From: Corylus avellana
Lineage: Eukaryota > Streptophyta > Magnoliopsida > Fagales > Betulaceae
Direction: 5' to 3'
Length of the DNA: 64,000 bases
Assembly (NCBI RefSeq): GCF_901000735.1
Contig: NC_081545.1
Coordinates: 28,363,513 to 28,427,512 of the forward strand
Shown here: positions 23,003-35,389 of the stretch, in pieces
How positions within the stretch are numbered: position 1 is the stretch's first letter
Layout: the number at the start of each line of letters is the position of its first letter
Notes under the pieces: model-generated
Database searches by the model: none
The model's input: the letters and a program-made list of their open reading frames with translations, nothing else
Told to the model about the DNA's origin: nothing
Program-made: the position numbers and the translations under genes

Positions 23003-23559
23003 TGTAAGAAATTTCATTTAAAGTATGTCCCTTATGTCACATATATTATTGTAATTATAAAATATATATAATTACGGTGTTCAGTAATTTATTCCAATTA
23101 AAGCTTATTGTGTAAATCAAATATTCTAAATTAAATTACTGATTTAATTCTTGAGGAACAAGTATTTGATTTCAATCAAATATTCTGAATTAAATCATTG
23201 ATTTAATTCTTGTGGAACAAGTATTTGATTTCATTAAAGATTTTATTTTTGTGGAATCAATTAGCTGTATTGATTTGATTTTTATTCCTTGATGGGAGGA
23301 ATAATTAAGGTAACAGCTCTAATTGAGGGTCCCCTGACCTACCTATAAATAAGGCCTGTGTATTCCATCAATTGGCACGCACTGCAGGTAGGCATAGGTC
23401 AGAAGAACCTCTCAATATTTTTTGTTTTCTAGATTTGTTTCTGTGAAGCTGTTCTTCAATTGGCTTGAGCAAAGCATGGCTAGAGGTATTTATATAATTA
23501 TTCATTCCGCTGCTAATTTTATTGTCAATTAGCATTTAATTATATATTGCATTATTACA
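23003..23559 (+). repeat. 3' LTR of the copia element
   Basis: It starts TGTAAGAAATTTCATTTAAAG after a purine-rich stretch (AAGTGAGAGAA) and ends ATTATTACA. It is 557 bp, longer than the 5' LTR because a unit of about 65 bp around CAAATATTCTGAATTAAAT is tandemly duplicated. Confidence 0.92.
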
Positions 23560-25141
23560 CGTAGGTGATTAGTAGTTTTTTTTTGTCGTATTTAAAAGCG
23601 GTTAGTAATTAGCGGGTGATTAATAACCGCCCGTTTTTTCAATCCTAGTGAGGAAGAGGGCAGATTAGTGAAGACAGAGGAGGTGCGAGGATGATCCATG
23701 TGGAATGATGGACATAAATTTGACCTCCCAAACCCCAAGCAAGAAACAGTAAATACCAAAAGTAGTAAATGATAATCCAATCTTAAAAGTTGGTTCTAAC
23801 TTCTAAATGACGTGTCTTCGTAGATGAGATATATTATTTTAAAAAGTATGTTACGAAGACGAGAATACATTACTTGGAAATCAAACTTTTAAGAAGAAAA
23901 AAAGAATTGAAAAGTGTGATATTTCCCTTTTAACCCTTTTCAAAATGCTTAACAAACATATCCCAAACCGGTGGTTCTCACAAGAATTCAGATACTATTC
24001 CAAGTTCTGCGGACACGCGTGCAAGTAAGGGGCTTGAGCAGCTTTGCGCGACTCTTATGCGGTGATACACACCCATGAGAAGCTAAAAAGCCCCATCTAA
24101 GGGTGGAGTCCCGGCTGCCTTTAGGATATATATTAAAAAATAGTAATAATAAAATTTTTGTCATTTTTAGTTAAATTTTTATGAGTTAATATTTAATTTT
24201 TAATGCCTCAAAACTTATTTTTGAATTCAAAACTAAAATTTAGGGGTGAAAAGTTAACCCTTTAAGGATTGTATCACCTAAAATGGATTCGATCATCCTA
24301 AATTTGATGCTAATGCCTCAAATTTGGTGCTAATACTTCAAATTTAGTGTTAATACTTCAAATTTAGATTTCCTTTTAATATCTCTCTTCTTTAATTTTA
24401 TTTTATTATTATTTTTTTTTTAAAAGCAAGCAAAATATCTGATGTTATTTAAAAAAAAAAAAAAAAAAAATCTTAGCCACGTCAACTTTGGCAGACGCTG
24501 GGATGACCCTAAGCTGTCGAAATCTCTACTCCTAAGGGTGTGCAAACGGTTATAACTAGTGGTTATTGGCTATAACTGCTAACTGCAACTGCCTTGGGCG
24601 GTTATCGATTTTTAATAACCGCAACTGCCTAGGCGGTTAGAGGTTATTTTATAACGGGCGGTTAATGGTTACTCAATCCAATAACTGGTAGTTTTATAAC
24701 TGCTTTTTTTTATATGGGTTTTTAAGCTTTTTAAGTGTTTTGAGCATTTAACTGACCTATTTTTTTGGGCTTATTTTAACGGTTTTAAGGCCAAAATATT
24801 CCAAAAAAGATGAAAAAAAAAAATGTTTCTTTTGGGCCAGCCAATGTTTTTTTAAATAAAGTAAGGCCAAATGACACTGTTTTGGTGTTTAACTCAAAAC
24901 AACCTCATTTATAGAGGGTTTATTATATATTTTATTACTATAAAATATTTAATATATATTTTAATATTATTATATATAAAGTTAGGCGGTTAGTAATTAT
25001 TAACCGCCATCCTTTACCCCTAAAACCGGGATCAAGATCCCCGATAATCCTCAAAAAATTGCCCAACAGTTTTTTCTCAAATCCTGGCTATCCAACAGCC
25101 ACAATTTCGCCATGTGTCCCAACTAAAAATAAATAATAAAA
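23560..25141 (+). repeat. duplicate of 27187-28762, ending at a gap
   Basis: About 1.58 kb right after the copia 3' LTR is nearly identical to 27187-28762, including long homopolymers. The first 100 bp differ more (about ten changes) than the rest. It stops at the 100-N gap inside a TIR element. Probably the other haplotype of the same locus. Within it, 24533-25022 looks like a hAT-type non-autonomous element (see 28154). Confidence 0.85.
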
Positions 25142-25241
25142 NNNNNNNNNNNNNNNNNNNNNNNNNNNNNNNNNNNNNNNNNNNNNNNNNNNNNNNNNNN
25201 NNNNNNNNNNNNNNNNNNNNNNNNNNNNNNNNNNNNNNNNN
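25142..25241. other. assembly gap, 100 N
   Basis: Placeholder gap between the copia-bearing contig and the contig that carries the second copy of the flanking DNA. Confidence 1.
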
Positions 25242-27186
25242 CCTTGGAAAAAATAATGAAAATTTTGCAGGCCCATGTTTAACAGCGGGAATTAATGCAA
25301 AAGTATAAGAAACGTTTTGTTTAAAATAATTAATCAAATTATCATAGATTTAAAATAATAATTATGCATTTTAAAATCACTTAAAAACGATTCCACTTTG
25401 CTTCACATTGCTATTTATCCGTTAGTTCAGTTCCTACTTCCTAGTAAACATAACCGTTACAACTTTCTTCCCGCATTCCTCAAACACTTGAAATCATACT
25501 GGGGAGTCATCGCTATTTCTATTCCTTTGTTCCTCAAATATTTCTCTATTCTTCCCTACTATTTCTTATTCTTCATACAAATCACTACCTTCTGAAACTC
25601 ATTTTTAAAATTCATTTTGTGTTGTGTTTAGGGTTTAATTTGTTACTTTAATCCGATTGCTTGAAAATCTTTGAAACACTCGTTTAGTTTTCTCTTCTTC
25701 CTCTTGAATACAGAAGCCACATTATGGTTTATGTTTTTAAGTTGGTTTACACATAATTACTGAGTCAATAGTTATGTTAGTAATAGGCTGTCAGTTATTT
25801 GCTTTGTGATTGCGTCTCATGTATTTAAGTCTAACATTTCATGTAAAGGAGTATCCAAAAAATTATATAAAGTGTTTTTCATCTCCTAGCCGTGAGTTAG
25901 AGAGAGTGGAGGGATTGACCATTTGAAGTGCTATTCTCAAATTATTATACATCAAATATTCAGCCTCATAGGCCTGAGGAAAGGAAGAATAGGGTATGAC
26001 TTTAATCGAAAGTTGTAATTGATGTAATTTTGTTCATTTGATTCTAATAAGTTTAACTTTTTTAGGATGACCAGCCTAAACAATGCTTGCTGATTTGGAT
26101 TTTTCTTTTTTTTTTTTTTTCATTTTAAGCTTCTAAGATCAGTTTTACATCTCAGAACTTCTTTTCTTTCCGGGATAGGAATCATAGGTATATTTCAAAT
26201 TCTAATACTCTATTTGGAATTTGAGAAAATGCAGATAAATATAGAATGTAAATAGGGTATGCAACTTGATCTACATTTCAATTTCAATTTTTTTCATATT
26301 GTTTTCTGTTCTACTTCTAAAAACGGTGAATGCTGCTATAAACCATGTATAATTTGTGGTACAAACTTCTTTGATGGCTTTGTCCAATAAAACAAACCTA
26401 ACAAATGAGTTTTTATTTTGTTTGATAACAATTGTCTCTTCCTATTCATTCCCCATGACCACAAACCAGCAGTTTTCCTACAATACCGTGCAATGTTGAT
26501 GTAGCGGTCTTAATCAACCTTTGGATTATTCATTGTTAAACAAAAAAATATATATCAAATGGTTGGTTATGGCAACCACATCATCATTATGAGATAATTA
26601 TAGGATAAAAATGTGGTATATAACACTTCTTACATTTTTTTCTCATAAAATATTTCACAATACTGACATAGCAATATCAACTAACTATTTGATTAGTTTT
26701 TATTATTTTTTTTAAAAAAATCAATAATTGGTTGGGATAGTCATGCATTGTGAAATTAAAAAAAACTAGAAAAATACATAACAAATTACAAGCAAATCAA
26801 CAACAAAAACCCTCAATATAGACAAATGTCTAGTTTCTCAATATTCCGAATCAAGATCTCGACAGAGAAGGTCAAGTAGGAATGCTGATAGCAAAGCTAA
26901 TGATGACCCTTGATCGAGAGTGCTAACAAAAAAATCCCATAAAACTTGGCTCATAACCAGCTTCTAAGGAAACTGGAGAGGCTGAGAGGTAAATATACAA
27001 TATTTGGGGGATATCCTACAGGACGGTGAGTTTGATGCCCAACCAGATCAGATCAAAAGTTTTTTGAGCTTAATTCTGAATCCAAAAAAAAAGGGGGAAA
27101 GAAATTTCATGTATATATATAAGCTGTTAATGGTTAATGATTAGCCTTTTTTTAAATCCTAAAACTGTTAACTACATCATCATAGG
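25242..27186. other. intergenic DNA with nothing recognised
   Basis: AT-rich, with no supported gene, RNA or intact element. Short homopolymers and an AT-rich stretch near 26640-26710 are the only visible features. Confidence 0.5.
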
Positions 27187-28762
27187 TGATTAGTAGTTTT
27201 TTCTAATCGTCTTTAAAAGTGGTTAGCAATTAGCGGGTGGTTAATAACCGCCCGTTCTTTCAACCCTAGTGAGAAAGAGGGCAGATTAGTGAAGACAGAG
27301 GAGGTGCGAGGATGATCCATGTGGAATGATGGACATAAATTTGACCTCCCAAACCCCAAGCAAGAAACAGTAAATACAAAAAGTAGTAAATGATAATCCA
27401 ATCTTAAAAGTTGGTTCTAACTTCTAAATGACGTGTCTTCGTAGATGAGATATATTATTTTAAAAAGTATGTTACCAAGACGAGAATACATTTCTTGGAA
27501 ATCAAACTTTTAAGAAGAAAAAAAGAATTGAAAAGTGTGATATTTCCCTTTTAACCCTTTTCAAAATGCTTAACAAACATATCCCAAACCGGTGGTTCTC
27601 ACAAGAATTCAGATACTATTCCAAGTTCTGCGGACACGCGTGCAAGTAAGGGGCTTGCGCAGCTTTGCGCGACTCTTATGCGGTGATACACACCCATGAG
27701 AAGCTAAAAAGCCCCATCTAAGGGTGGAGTCCCGGCTGCCTTTAGGATATATATTAAAAAATAGTAATAATAAAATTTTTGTCATTTTTAGTTAAATTTT
27801 TATGAGTTAATATTTAATTTTTAATGCCTCAAAACTTATTTTTGAATTCAAAACTAAAATTTAGGGGTGAAAAGTTAACCCTTTAAGGATTGTATCACCT
27901 AAAATGGATTCGATCATCCTAAATTTGATGCTAATGCCTCAAATTTGGTGCTAATACTTCAAATTTAGTGTTAATACTTCAAATTTAGATTTCCTTTTAA
28001 TATCTCTCTTCTTTAATTTTATTTTATTATTATTTTTTTTTTAAAAGCAAGCAAAATATCTGATGTTATTTAAAAAAAAAAAAAAAAAAAATCTTAGCCA
28101 CGTCAACTTTGGCAGACGCTGGGATGACCCTAAGCTGTCGAAATCTCTACTCCTAAGGGTGTGCAAACGGTTATAACTAGTGGTTATTGGCTATAACTGC
28201 TAACTGCAACTGCCTTGGGCGGTTATCGATTTTTAATAACCGCAACTGCCTAGGCGGTTAGAGGTTATTTTATAACGGGCGGTTAATGGTTACTCAATCC
28301 AATAACTGGTAGTTTTATAACTGCTTTTTTTTATATGGGTTTTTAAGCTTTTTAAGTGTTTTGAGCATTTAACTGACCTATTTTTTTGGGCTTATTTTAA
28401 CGGTTTTAAGGCCAAAATATTCCAAAAAAGATGGAAAAAAAAAATGTTTTTTTTGGGCCAGCCAATGTTTTTTAAATAAAGTAAGGCCAAATGACACTGT
28501 TTTGGTGTTTAACTCAAAACAACCTCATTTATAGAGGGTTTATTATATATTTTATTACTATAAAATATTTAATATATATTTTAATATTATTATATATAAA
28601 GTTAGACGGTTAGTAATTATTAACCGCCATCCTTTACCCCTAAAACCGGGATCAAGATCCCCAATAATCCTCAAAAAATTGCCCAACAGTTTTTTCTCAA
28701 ATCCTGGCTATCCAACAGCCACAATTTTGCCATGTGTCCCAACTAAAAATAAATAATAAAAT
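27187..28762 (+). repeat. second copy of the 23560-25141 segment
   Basis: Same sequence as the stretch after the copia 3' LTR, but here preceded by ordinary intergenic DNA ending CTACATCATCATAGGTGATT. It may be the empty site of the copia insertion. Confidence 0.85.
28154..28642. mobile_element. probable hAT-type non-autonomous element
   Basis: The left end TAAGGGTGTGCAAACGGTTA and the right end GGCGGTTAGT..TTTACCCCTA (complement TAGGGGTAAAGGATGG) resemble hAT terminal repeats. Sub-terminal GGTTATAAC and GGCGGTTA motifs are repeated many times, as in hAT elements. No clear 8-bp target duplication is visible, so the call is tentative. A copy sits at 24533-25022. Confidence 0.45.
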
Positions 28763-29219
28763 ATTATTTATTTTTTAAAAAAATATATAAAACAAAATAT
28801 ATAAAAAAAATAAATAAATAAAAATAAATAAATAAAAAAGCGGCCAAAAAGCTATGGGAAGGAACCACCAGGGGCTAGTGGCCGGGCCACCCCTCGCGGG
28901 TCTCTAGGTGATTTAATTTTGGCCACATGTACGCACAAACACTCTCATGGCCTTTGGGGTGTTTTGGCCACTGAATCCCTGTGGGGGCCACACCTCCCCT
29001 AGGGTGGGTGGCCGCACCCATGTATGGCTCACCACTGGAGTTTTTTTTATTTTTTATTTTAATATTTTATATATATATTTTTAAAATAAATAATATTTTA
29101 TTATTTATTTTTAGTTGAGATACGTGGTAAAATTGTGGCTGTTGGATGACATTAGATGGTCAGGATTTGAGAAAAAATTGTTGGGCAATTTTTTGAGGAT
29201 TGTCGGGGATCCTGATCCC
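28648..29219. mobile_element. long-TIR MITE upstream of FTSHI3-like gene
   Basis: The ends are inverted repeats of about 150 bp. The left arm starts GGGATCAAGATCCCCAATAA, and the complement of the right arm starts GGGATCAGGATCCCCGACAA. Both continue through CTCAAAAAATTGCCCAACA and CAACAGCCACAATTTT into AT-rich inner arms. The core contains GC-rich GGCCACCCC-type sequence and no ORF. No clear target duplication was found. It lies about 415 bp before the start codon of the next gene. Confidence 0.85.
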
Positions 29220-29634
29220 TAAACGCAGCAATTTTTACCATCTACGAAAACGGTTAACGGTTATAATTACATGCCGAGCCCCACCCGGCTTAACATGTGG
29301 ATATCTTTCTTATCTTACGAAGCTAAGATCTTCTAAAAAGTGAAAGCCTACACATTTCTTATCTTACCCAGCTGAGACAAAGTCCCAATTATCAGGCCCG
29401 TCTCCCTTCTCTGAAGCTAGAAGAACCAGGTAATACACCAAAAGCTAATCACTTTACTGGGTCTGTTACAGCTCTAGCAAGTGTTTCTCACTTTGCAGTT
29501 TATTGTTTTCCCAATATTCTCCCATTTGTCTGGTGTTTTTGGTTTCAATGGTGGAAGAATCTCATATATTAAGTTCATACAGTTTGTGGGTAATGTTAGT
29601 TTTATAGATTGCCATTGCTGTGCAACAGACGTAG
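29220..29634 (+). promoter_or_regulatory. promoter and 5' leader region of the FTSHI3-like gene
   Basis: The stretch contains CT-rich leader-like sequence around 29398-29425. A possible leader intron runs from about 29430 (GTAATA) to 29498 (TTTGCAG). No clear TATA box is seen. Boundaries are inferred. Confidence 0.4.
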
Positions 29635-32291
29635 ATGGCTTGTTTTTCTGTTATTTGCAACAAAGGGTTTCTTATTTCTCTAGAGAAAGTGGGAGTTCGC
29701 GGTGGAAAAACCAAGTCTTTGGCTAGATATAGAGGTTTTTGTTGTGGTTTATCTGAGTTTTCCTCTCGGGGGTTCTATGATTGCTGCAAATCTCAAATTG
29801 GGTTGTCCTGGAATAATAAGCTTAGTTCCCTGATTAGTGGGAATAGTGGCTTGGGCTTTTACAATTGTTGCAATAAATCTCAACGTGCATTGTCTTGTAA
29901 AAATGTGATCGAGCCACTGAGGAGTGGAAACAGAGGAGATAAACAGACCCACTTGGGTAAAAAACAGAATGTTTATGTGAGATTGAGAAAGAGGTTCTCA
30001 TTAAGATTACGCCCGAGGTTAAGGTTATTAAGCATAAGACTGAAAATGATTTCGATTAGGTCAATTCTAAATGATATTGGAATGTTTTTGCGGAAGAACA
30101 TAAGACGACTGGCACTTGCAACTTCAATTTCTATTGCACTGGGGGCAAGCTATTTGTTTTTGAAGTTTTCAGCATTGCCAGCTCCAAGGGTTGTTCCATA
30201 TTCAGACTTGATATTGAGCCTTCAAGATGGGTCTGTTACTAAGGTTTTACTTGAAGAGGGATCTCGTCGAATATATTATAATACGAACTTGCAGAGTACT
30301 TCGAATACTGAAACATCACATGGGGAACCGCCAGTAATTAATGTTGCAACTGAGAGTGGATCTGATAAGGTTGCAACAGATGATGGTTCAAGAACAAGCC
30401 AAGCACTGAATGTAAGTGTATTGAAAAGATTTTCAAGGACTCGAGCTTCTAACCCGGAGTGGCAGTATTCGACGAGAAAAATTGATCACGATGAAAAATT
30501 TCTCCTTAGCTTGATGAGAGAGAGGGGAATTACATATAGTTCGGCTCCTCAATCAGTGTTGACTTCGATGAGGAGTACTTTGATAACTGTGATATCTCTT
30601 TGGATTCCTCTGATTCCTTTGATGTGGCTTCTTTATCGGCAACTTTCTGCTGCTAATAGTCCAGCAAAAAAGCGGCAACCTAATAATCAGATGGTTGGGT
30701 TTGATGATGTGGAAGGTGTTGATGCTGCTAAGTTGGAGCTTATGGAGGTAAGATTTATTCGTTGAAATTGCATCAAATGCAGAAATCCTGTCCCTAATTT
30801 ATATTGTTGAGACTGTAGATTTCTGATTTGATAAGGCATAGTTGCATTGGAAACTTATAACAAAGTTGATAATTAGGAGGCATGGCATAGTTTTTTCCCC
30901 TTATCTTAGAGATTTTTGTGCCTGGTTAAAAACTTAAAACTGCTAGATACAAATGGCTAGCAAACCCCCCTGCATATAAGCTATTACTCATGATTCACTT
31001 TTAGGACTTCTAGATTTTTGAGTCTATTGAATATGTACTTATATATGTGTGCCACTTTTGAGATTATTTAGTATGCAGTATTTAATGCCAAAAGAAAAAA
31101 AGTTTTAAGTACAAAGAATTATGCAAGGTGCTACTAAAGTACTGATACTTTACTTTATTTGGTGGTGTTCATATAAAATATTTAAGTTGTTGTGGAACTA
31201 GAATGGGAATATCTTAATATTGTTTATTGTGAGTCTGGATGAGCAACTTCGATTATGTAAGACACAACTCCTTCAGATTCGGTTAGTCCTGAATGTCCAA
31301 ACACAAAAGACGCAGAATTGGAGAGTTGTCTATATTGGCTCATCTTTTAATTTCAGGTATTGACTTCTAGAGTAGGTTTAAGGACCTATTGGCCGTTCTT
31401 GAAGTCCCTCTGCAGTAGTCATACTAGTTTATGAACATTTGCCCCCTTGGAACAGGGTTGGTAGTTCTTAAATTGTAAAATCTGACAGATCATTGAATCA
31501 TAGGCTAAAATTCGTAGCACCTACTTAATAGAAAATTGTAGTCTTTGCAAAAGAGATTTCTGTTTAAATATATGTGGATAATGGGGACTTAGTTGATTAT
31601 CTTCTTATGCATTGTGCTGCATTGAAACTGATTTTACAAGCAGTTTGTGCAGTGCTGACATTTAAATTTTTACTCTCATTTCTGTGATGGCTGCCAATTT
31701 CAATATCCTCCATGCTAAATACAAAATAAAATATATTTTCTCAAGTGAATTAATATAAGACAATTTGTAGTGATCATCATCTTGAATTGGCAATGTTCTT
31801 CTAATGTCCATACATGCCCTTAACAACCACCTGTTCAAATTTTAGATTCGCATACAAACTTCGTCCTGATTTTATGCTTACATTGTCACAATTTCTATTA
31901 AAAACCTTAACGATAGATGTATGATGGGAGCAATTTGATAGCAAAGCATGTCTTAAAGAGTGATTTGTTTAATTTTAAACATTAGGGACTGTTTTGATAA
32001 AAGGTTAAATCTTAGGGACCTCTTCAATGTTTTTCCTATTTTTTGTGGCAAGAATTGGAGGCATTCTTGATCATCTGTTATGATTGTAATGGGTCATCAA
32101 TGTATATTTGTGGTATCACATATTTTAATTTTAATTTTATCCCACCTAGTGCCTAAGGCGTGCAGCAATCTTCTGCATCATTTTATACACGTTGCGGGCA
32201 CTTTAGCTTTCTCAGTAATATTCTTGTGGAAGCTTCTTCATTTGTATGAAAACTGATCTAGAAGAAGAAAAACAGTGCAGATATCATTCAA

Positions 32292-32331
<40 letters not shown>

Positions 32332-33924
32332 GTCCTCTATGGACTTCTGAAGCCAGTTTGCTTGAAGACCGTTGTTTATTGTCTAAAACATTGTGTGAAC
32401 TATGTGCCCTAGATTGGTCTTGTACTTGTGATCAGAAATTTAATTTTCTTCCTTTGATATTTATGGACACAATTTATAGATAGTTTCATGCCTACAAGGA
32501 GATGTTAACTATCAAAAGCTAGGAGCAAAGTTACCTAGAGGTGTATTACTGGTGGGCCCTCCAGGAACAGGAAAAACATTACTGGCCCGTGCAGTGGCTG
32601 GAGAAGCAGGAGTACCATTCTTCACTGTTTCTGCTAGTGAATTTGTGGAGTTGTTTGTTGGAAGAGGAGCAGCTCGTATTCGAGACCTTTTTAATGTGGC
32701 AAGGAAGTCTGCTCCTTCAATCATATTCATTGATGAACTTGATGCAGTTGGAGGGAAGCGTGGTAGAAGTTTCAATGATGAACGTGACCAAACATTAAAC
32801 CAGGTAAGAATTCAAATCTACTAGCAACTCTTGCACTCTTTTTGTCTATATGTTTTACATTAACTATTTTTCAAATGATTTCTTAGCTCAAGTGGCCTTT
32901 TGCATTATTACTATGGAATTCCACTTTATAGAGCATGATATGATGTTATCAAAAAAATTTGAATCATTGTCAAACCTACTGAATTCAAAAGAAAGAAAGA
33001 AAGAAAGAAAGAAAGAAGTGAATTCCTGTTCTGAAAAAAAAAATCTGAATTTTTTGTTTGTTTGTTTGTTTTTGCTTTTGTTGAGAAACATATGCATCCT
33101 CTAGAAGTCTTGACCTTTTTTTTAAGACTATTGATATTCTTAGCATATACTTTATCTATATCAGGATCACTGGATTGTTTCCTTTTATGATCATAAATCT
33201 TAATTTTCTATGCGGTTGCATGGAAGTTCCATGTTTCAATTGGCTTTTAATACTGTTTCTGCTTTTGTAGTTGCTCACAGAGATGGATGGATTTGAGTCG
33301 GACATGAAAGTGGTTGTTATTGCAGCAACTAATAGGCCTGAAGCATTGGATGCAGCTCTCTGTAGGCCTGGTCGCTTCTCAAGAAAGGTACTTGTAGGAG
33401 AACCAGATGCTGAAGGAAGGAAAAGGATATTGGCTGTACATTTGAGAGGAGTTCCACTAGAGGAAGACAAACATCTTATCTGCGATCTAGTTGCTTCCCT
33501 GACTCCAGGTTTTGTAGGTGCTGATCTTGCAAACATTGTTAATGAAGCTGCTTTACTTGCTGCTCGTAGAGGTGAGGTGGAAGTAAAAACCTACAATATT
33601 GTTTGAGCAGCCCATCCCTCCCCCCTTTTCTTTCCTTCTTCTATCTCATTGTTGTTGTTTTCTTTGTCCTCTTGGTGAATAATGGACAAGTAAGTGTAAA
33701 TATAAATTCTTCTGGGTTTTGCAGGCAGTGAAACTGTGACGATGGAAGATATAATGGATGCTATTGAAAGAGCAAAATTTGGGATCAATGATAAGCATCT
33801 GAGGCCAAGTACACTAAGCAAGGAGCTTTGGAAACTGTTTCCCTGGATTCCCTCTATGGTGGGAAGGAATGTCACCAGACAGGATGGAGTGCAAGGTCCA
33901 TTAGGCTATCAAACTCTTAGCTGA
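29635..33924 (+). CDS. FTSHI3: FTSHI3-like, protease-less FtsH AAA+ protein, chloroplast
   Basis: Four coding exons, 29635-30747, 32480-32803, 33271-33571 and 33725-33924, give 1938 nt and 645 aa. A basic, Ser- and Arg-rich N-terminus suggests a plastid transit peptide. Two membrane segments follow at about 159-179 and 316-334. The AAA+ module has Walker A GPPGTGKT (397-404), Walker B IIFIDELD (452-459) and the second region of homology around [18 protein letters not shown] (498-515). The protein ends LGYQTLS soon after the AAA lid. The M41 protease domain and its HEXXH zinc site are absent, as in Arabidopsis FTSHI3 (622 aa), so it is an ATPase-only family member and not a peptidase. The start is the first in-frame ATG of the long exon. 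Intron 1 is 1.7 kb and holds a (CT)n tract. Confidence 0.93.
32290..32327. repeat. (CT)n microsatellite in FTSHI3-like intron 1
   Basis: A run of CT dinucleotides of nearly 40 bp, about 150 bp before the exon 2 acceptor. Confidence 0.9.
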
Positions 33925-34376
33925 TAAGTATGTTTGCTTGATGTCTTTTACTGTTACATATCTACTATAATATTCAGAATGTTATATAATTTTTGAATGT
34001 CAAATAAATTTTGATTTCTATTTATAATCTTCTCCACAAGAGAAATATCCATTATAATAAATGCAAAGCCTTTGTGCTAATTCCTTTCCCATACTAATCT
34101 TTAGAGAGAGAGAGAGAGAGGATAGTAACTGATGGGCTTATGTTATTTTCTCCATACTAATCTTTATAACTACCACCAACCTAGATAAAGATAAATACCA
34201 CTAAACCTAAACAAAGACAAACTCAACTAGATAAATGAAATGGATAAAATCCTCTAAGACTACCCTTCAAGTTGGAGATTATCAACTTTGAACAAATAAA
34301 TGTAGCACATCCATGATGAAGGTCTTTTAAGGAGTAGCAAAATCTACTTACCGCAAACAACTTGTCACAAACAGAA

Positions 34377-35290
34377 TCAACAAACTGAAAAGGATCTGAA
34401 CAGACCATGTAATCGCTTGACTTGGCCAAGAAACAAACTGAATTGGCCGAAAAATCATTGAGCTAGTCGAAAAGCCAACTGAATCGGCAAAAAACAAACA
34501 GAATTGGCCCAAAAGCCAAATGAGCCAGCCGAAAGAGAATGGAATCGGCTGAAATTCAATGAAACACGTAGAAAACAATTGGGACCAGCCGAAATAACAA
34601 TTGAACTGGCCAAAAGTTAAAAAGTATGTTGGATTGTGGTTGAAACTCCGGTGGAGGGGGAGGAGGGCTATTCCAAGGAGGTGATGGACACGATGAATTT
34701 CGCCTCTGTGATGGGGTTGTAGGGAGGTGATGATAAAAGTATGTTGGATCTTTTTTCTTCTATCGATAAGGACAAGAGGGAATCTATTTCTGTTTCTAAG
34801 GTTAAGGGGTTGAGGGAGCTCAACAATTTGGAGTGCACCTTAAATTTGGAGGCGACTCAGGTGAGGTGCCAGCGTCGGCGGGGGTTTCTCGGGTCTAAAA
34901 ATATTTTTTCTTTTCCCCCCTGAGGTGCATTAGGGTCTTTGGATTTTTAGGGCTGTTATTGGGCATTTGTAGGTCTTAGTCCTGGTATGTTTCGGGCTTT
35001 AGGGTTTTTGTTTGGGTCTATGTGTGTCTCTTATGGGGCCCCTTGTGAGCTTAGGGTTTTTTTCTTGGGCGATTCTTGGTGCTCGCTTCTACTTAGTGTA
35101 ATTGTGTTGCGCCCTTTTGGGTTTTTTTGATATGTACATTTTTACTTATCAAAAAAAAGTTAAAAAACTTGACCTAAAACAACCAAAATGGGCTGAAATA
35201 CAACTAATCCAATCGAAAAGGCAACTAAACGAGCCGAAACTCAATATACTCGACTGAAAATCTCCACAACAGACCAGACTCACACCAAAT
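34377..35290. repeat. degenerate GGCCGAAAA tandem repeat, split by a LINE
   Basis: Many diverged units of roughly 27-30 bp of the form CAACTGAATCGGCCGAAAAG follow one another from 34377 to 34623 and resume from 35167 to about 35290. The interruption is the truncated LINE. No coding potential is seen. It may be part of a decayed LTR element whose 3' end lies near 35.4-35.8 kb. Confidence 0.65.
34624..35154 (+). mobile_element. internally deleted LINE with 12-bp TSD
   Basis: The element is flanked by AAAAGTTAAAAA at 34612-34623 and 35155-35166. It keeps the segment encoding DLFSSIDKDKRES and KVKGLRELNNLECTLN, typical of plant LINEs just before the endonuclease. It then jumps directly to a 3'UTR ending TTTTTACTTATCAAAAAAAA. 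The endonuclease, RT and zf-RVT regions are missing. The tail equals that of the LINE at 8835. Confidence 0.8.
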
Positions 35291-35389
35291 GCACCAGAAA
35301 GTAATGAAAACCAGTCACCACATACAGCTACACAACGACATATGAATGCGAGTTTTCCTAGAGCGGCTCAGGACTGGGAAGTGGATGCC

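Larger units (their letters stand above)
16455..23559 (+). mobile_element. decayed Ty1/copia LTR retrotransposon
   Basis: Two LTRs in direct orientation bound about 6 kb of internal sequence. A primer binding site for initiator Met-tRNA follows the 5' LTR. Integrase and reverse-transcriptase remnants occur in the order expected for copia (integrase before RT). No long ORF survives, so the element is non-functional. The LTRs differ by scattered substitutions and a tandem duplication of about 65 bp. The 5' flank is hidden in the gap; the 3' flank is CGTAGGTGATT, so no target-site duplication can be checked. Confidence 0.92.

Noticed and set aside
25077..25337. ORFs running through the 100-N gaps (also at 43600-43867 and 62518-62854)
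   Set aside because: They exist only because N stretches contain no stop codons.
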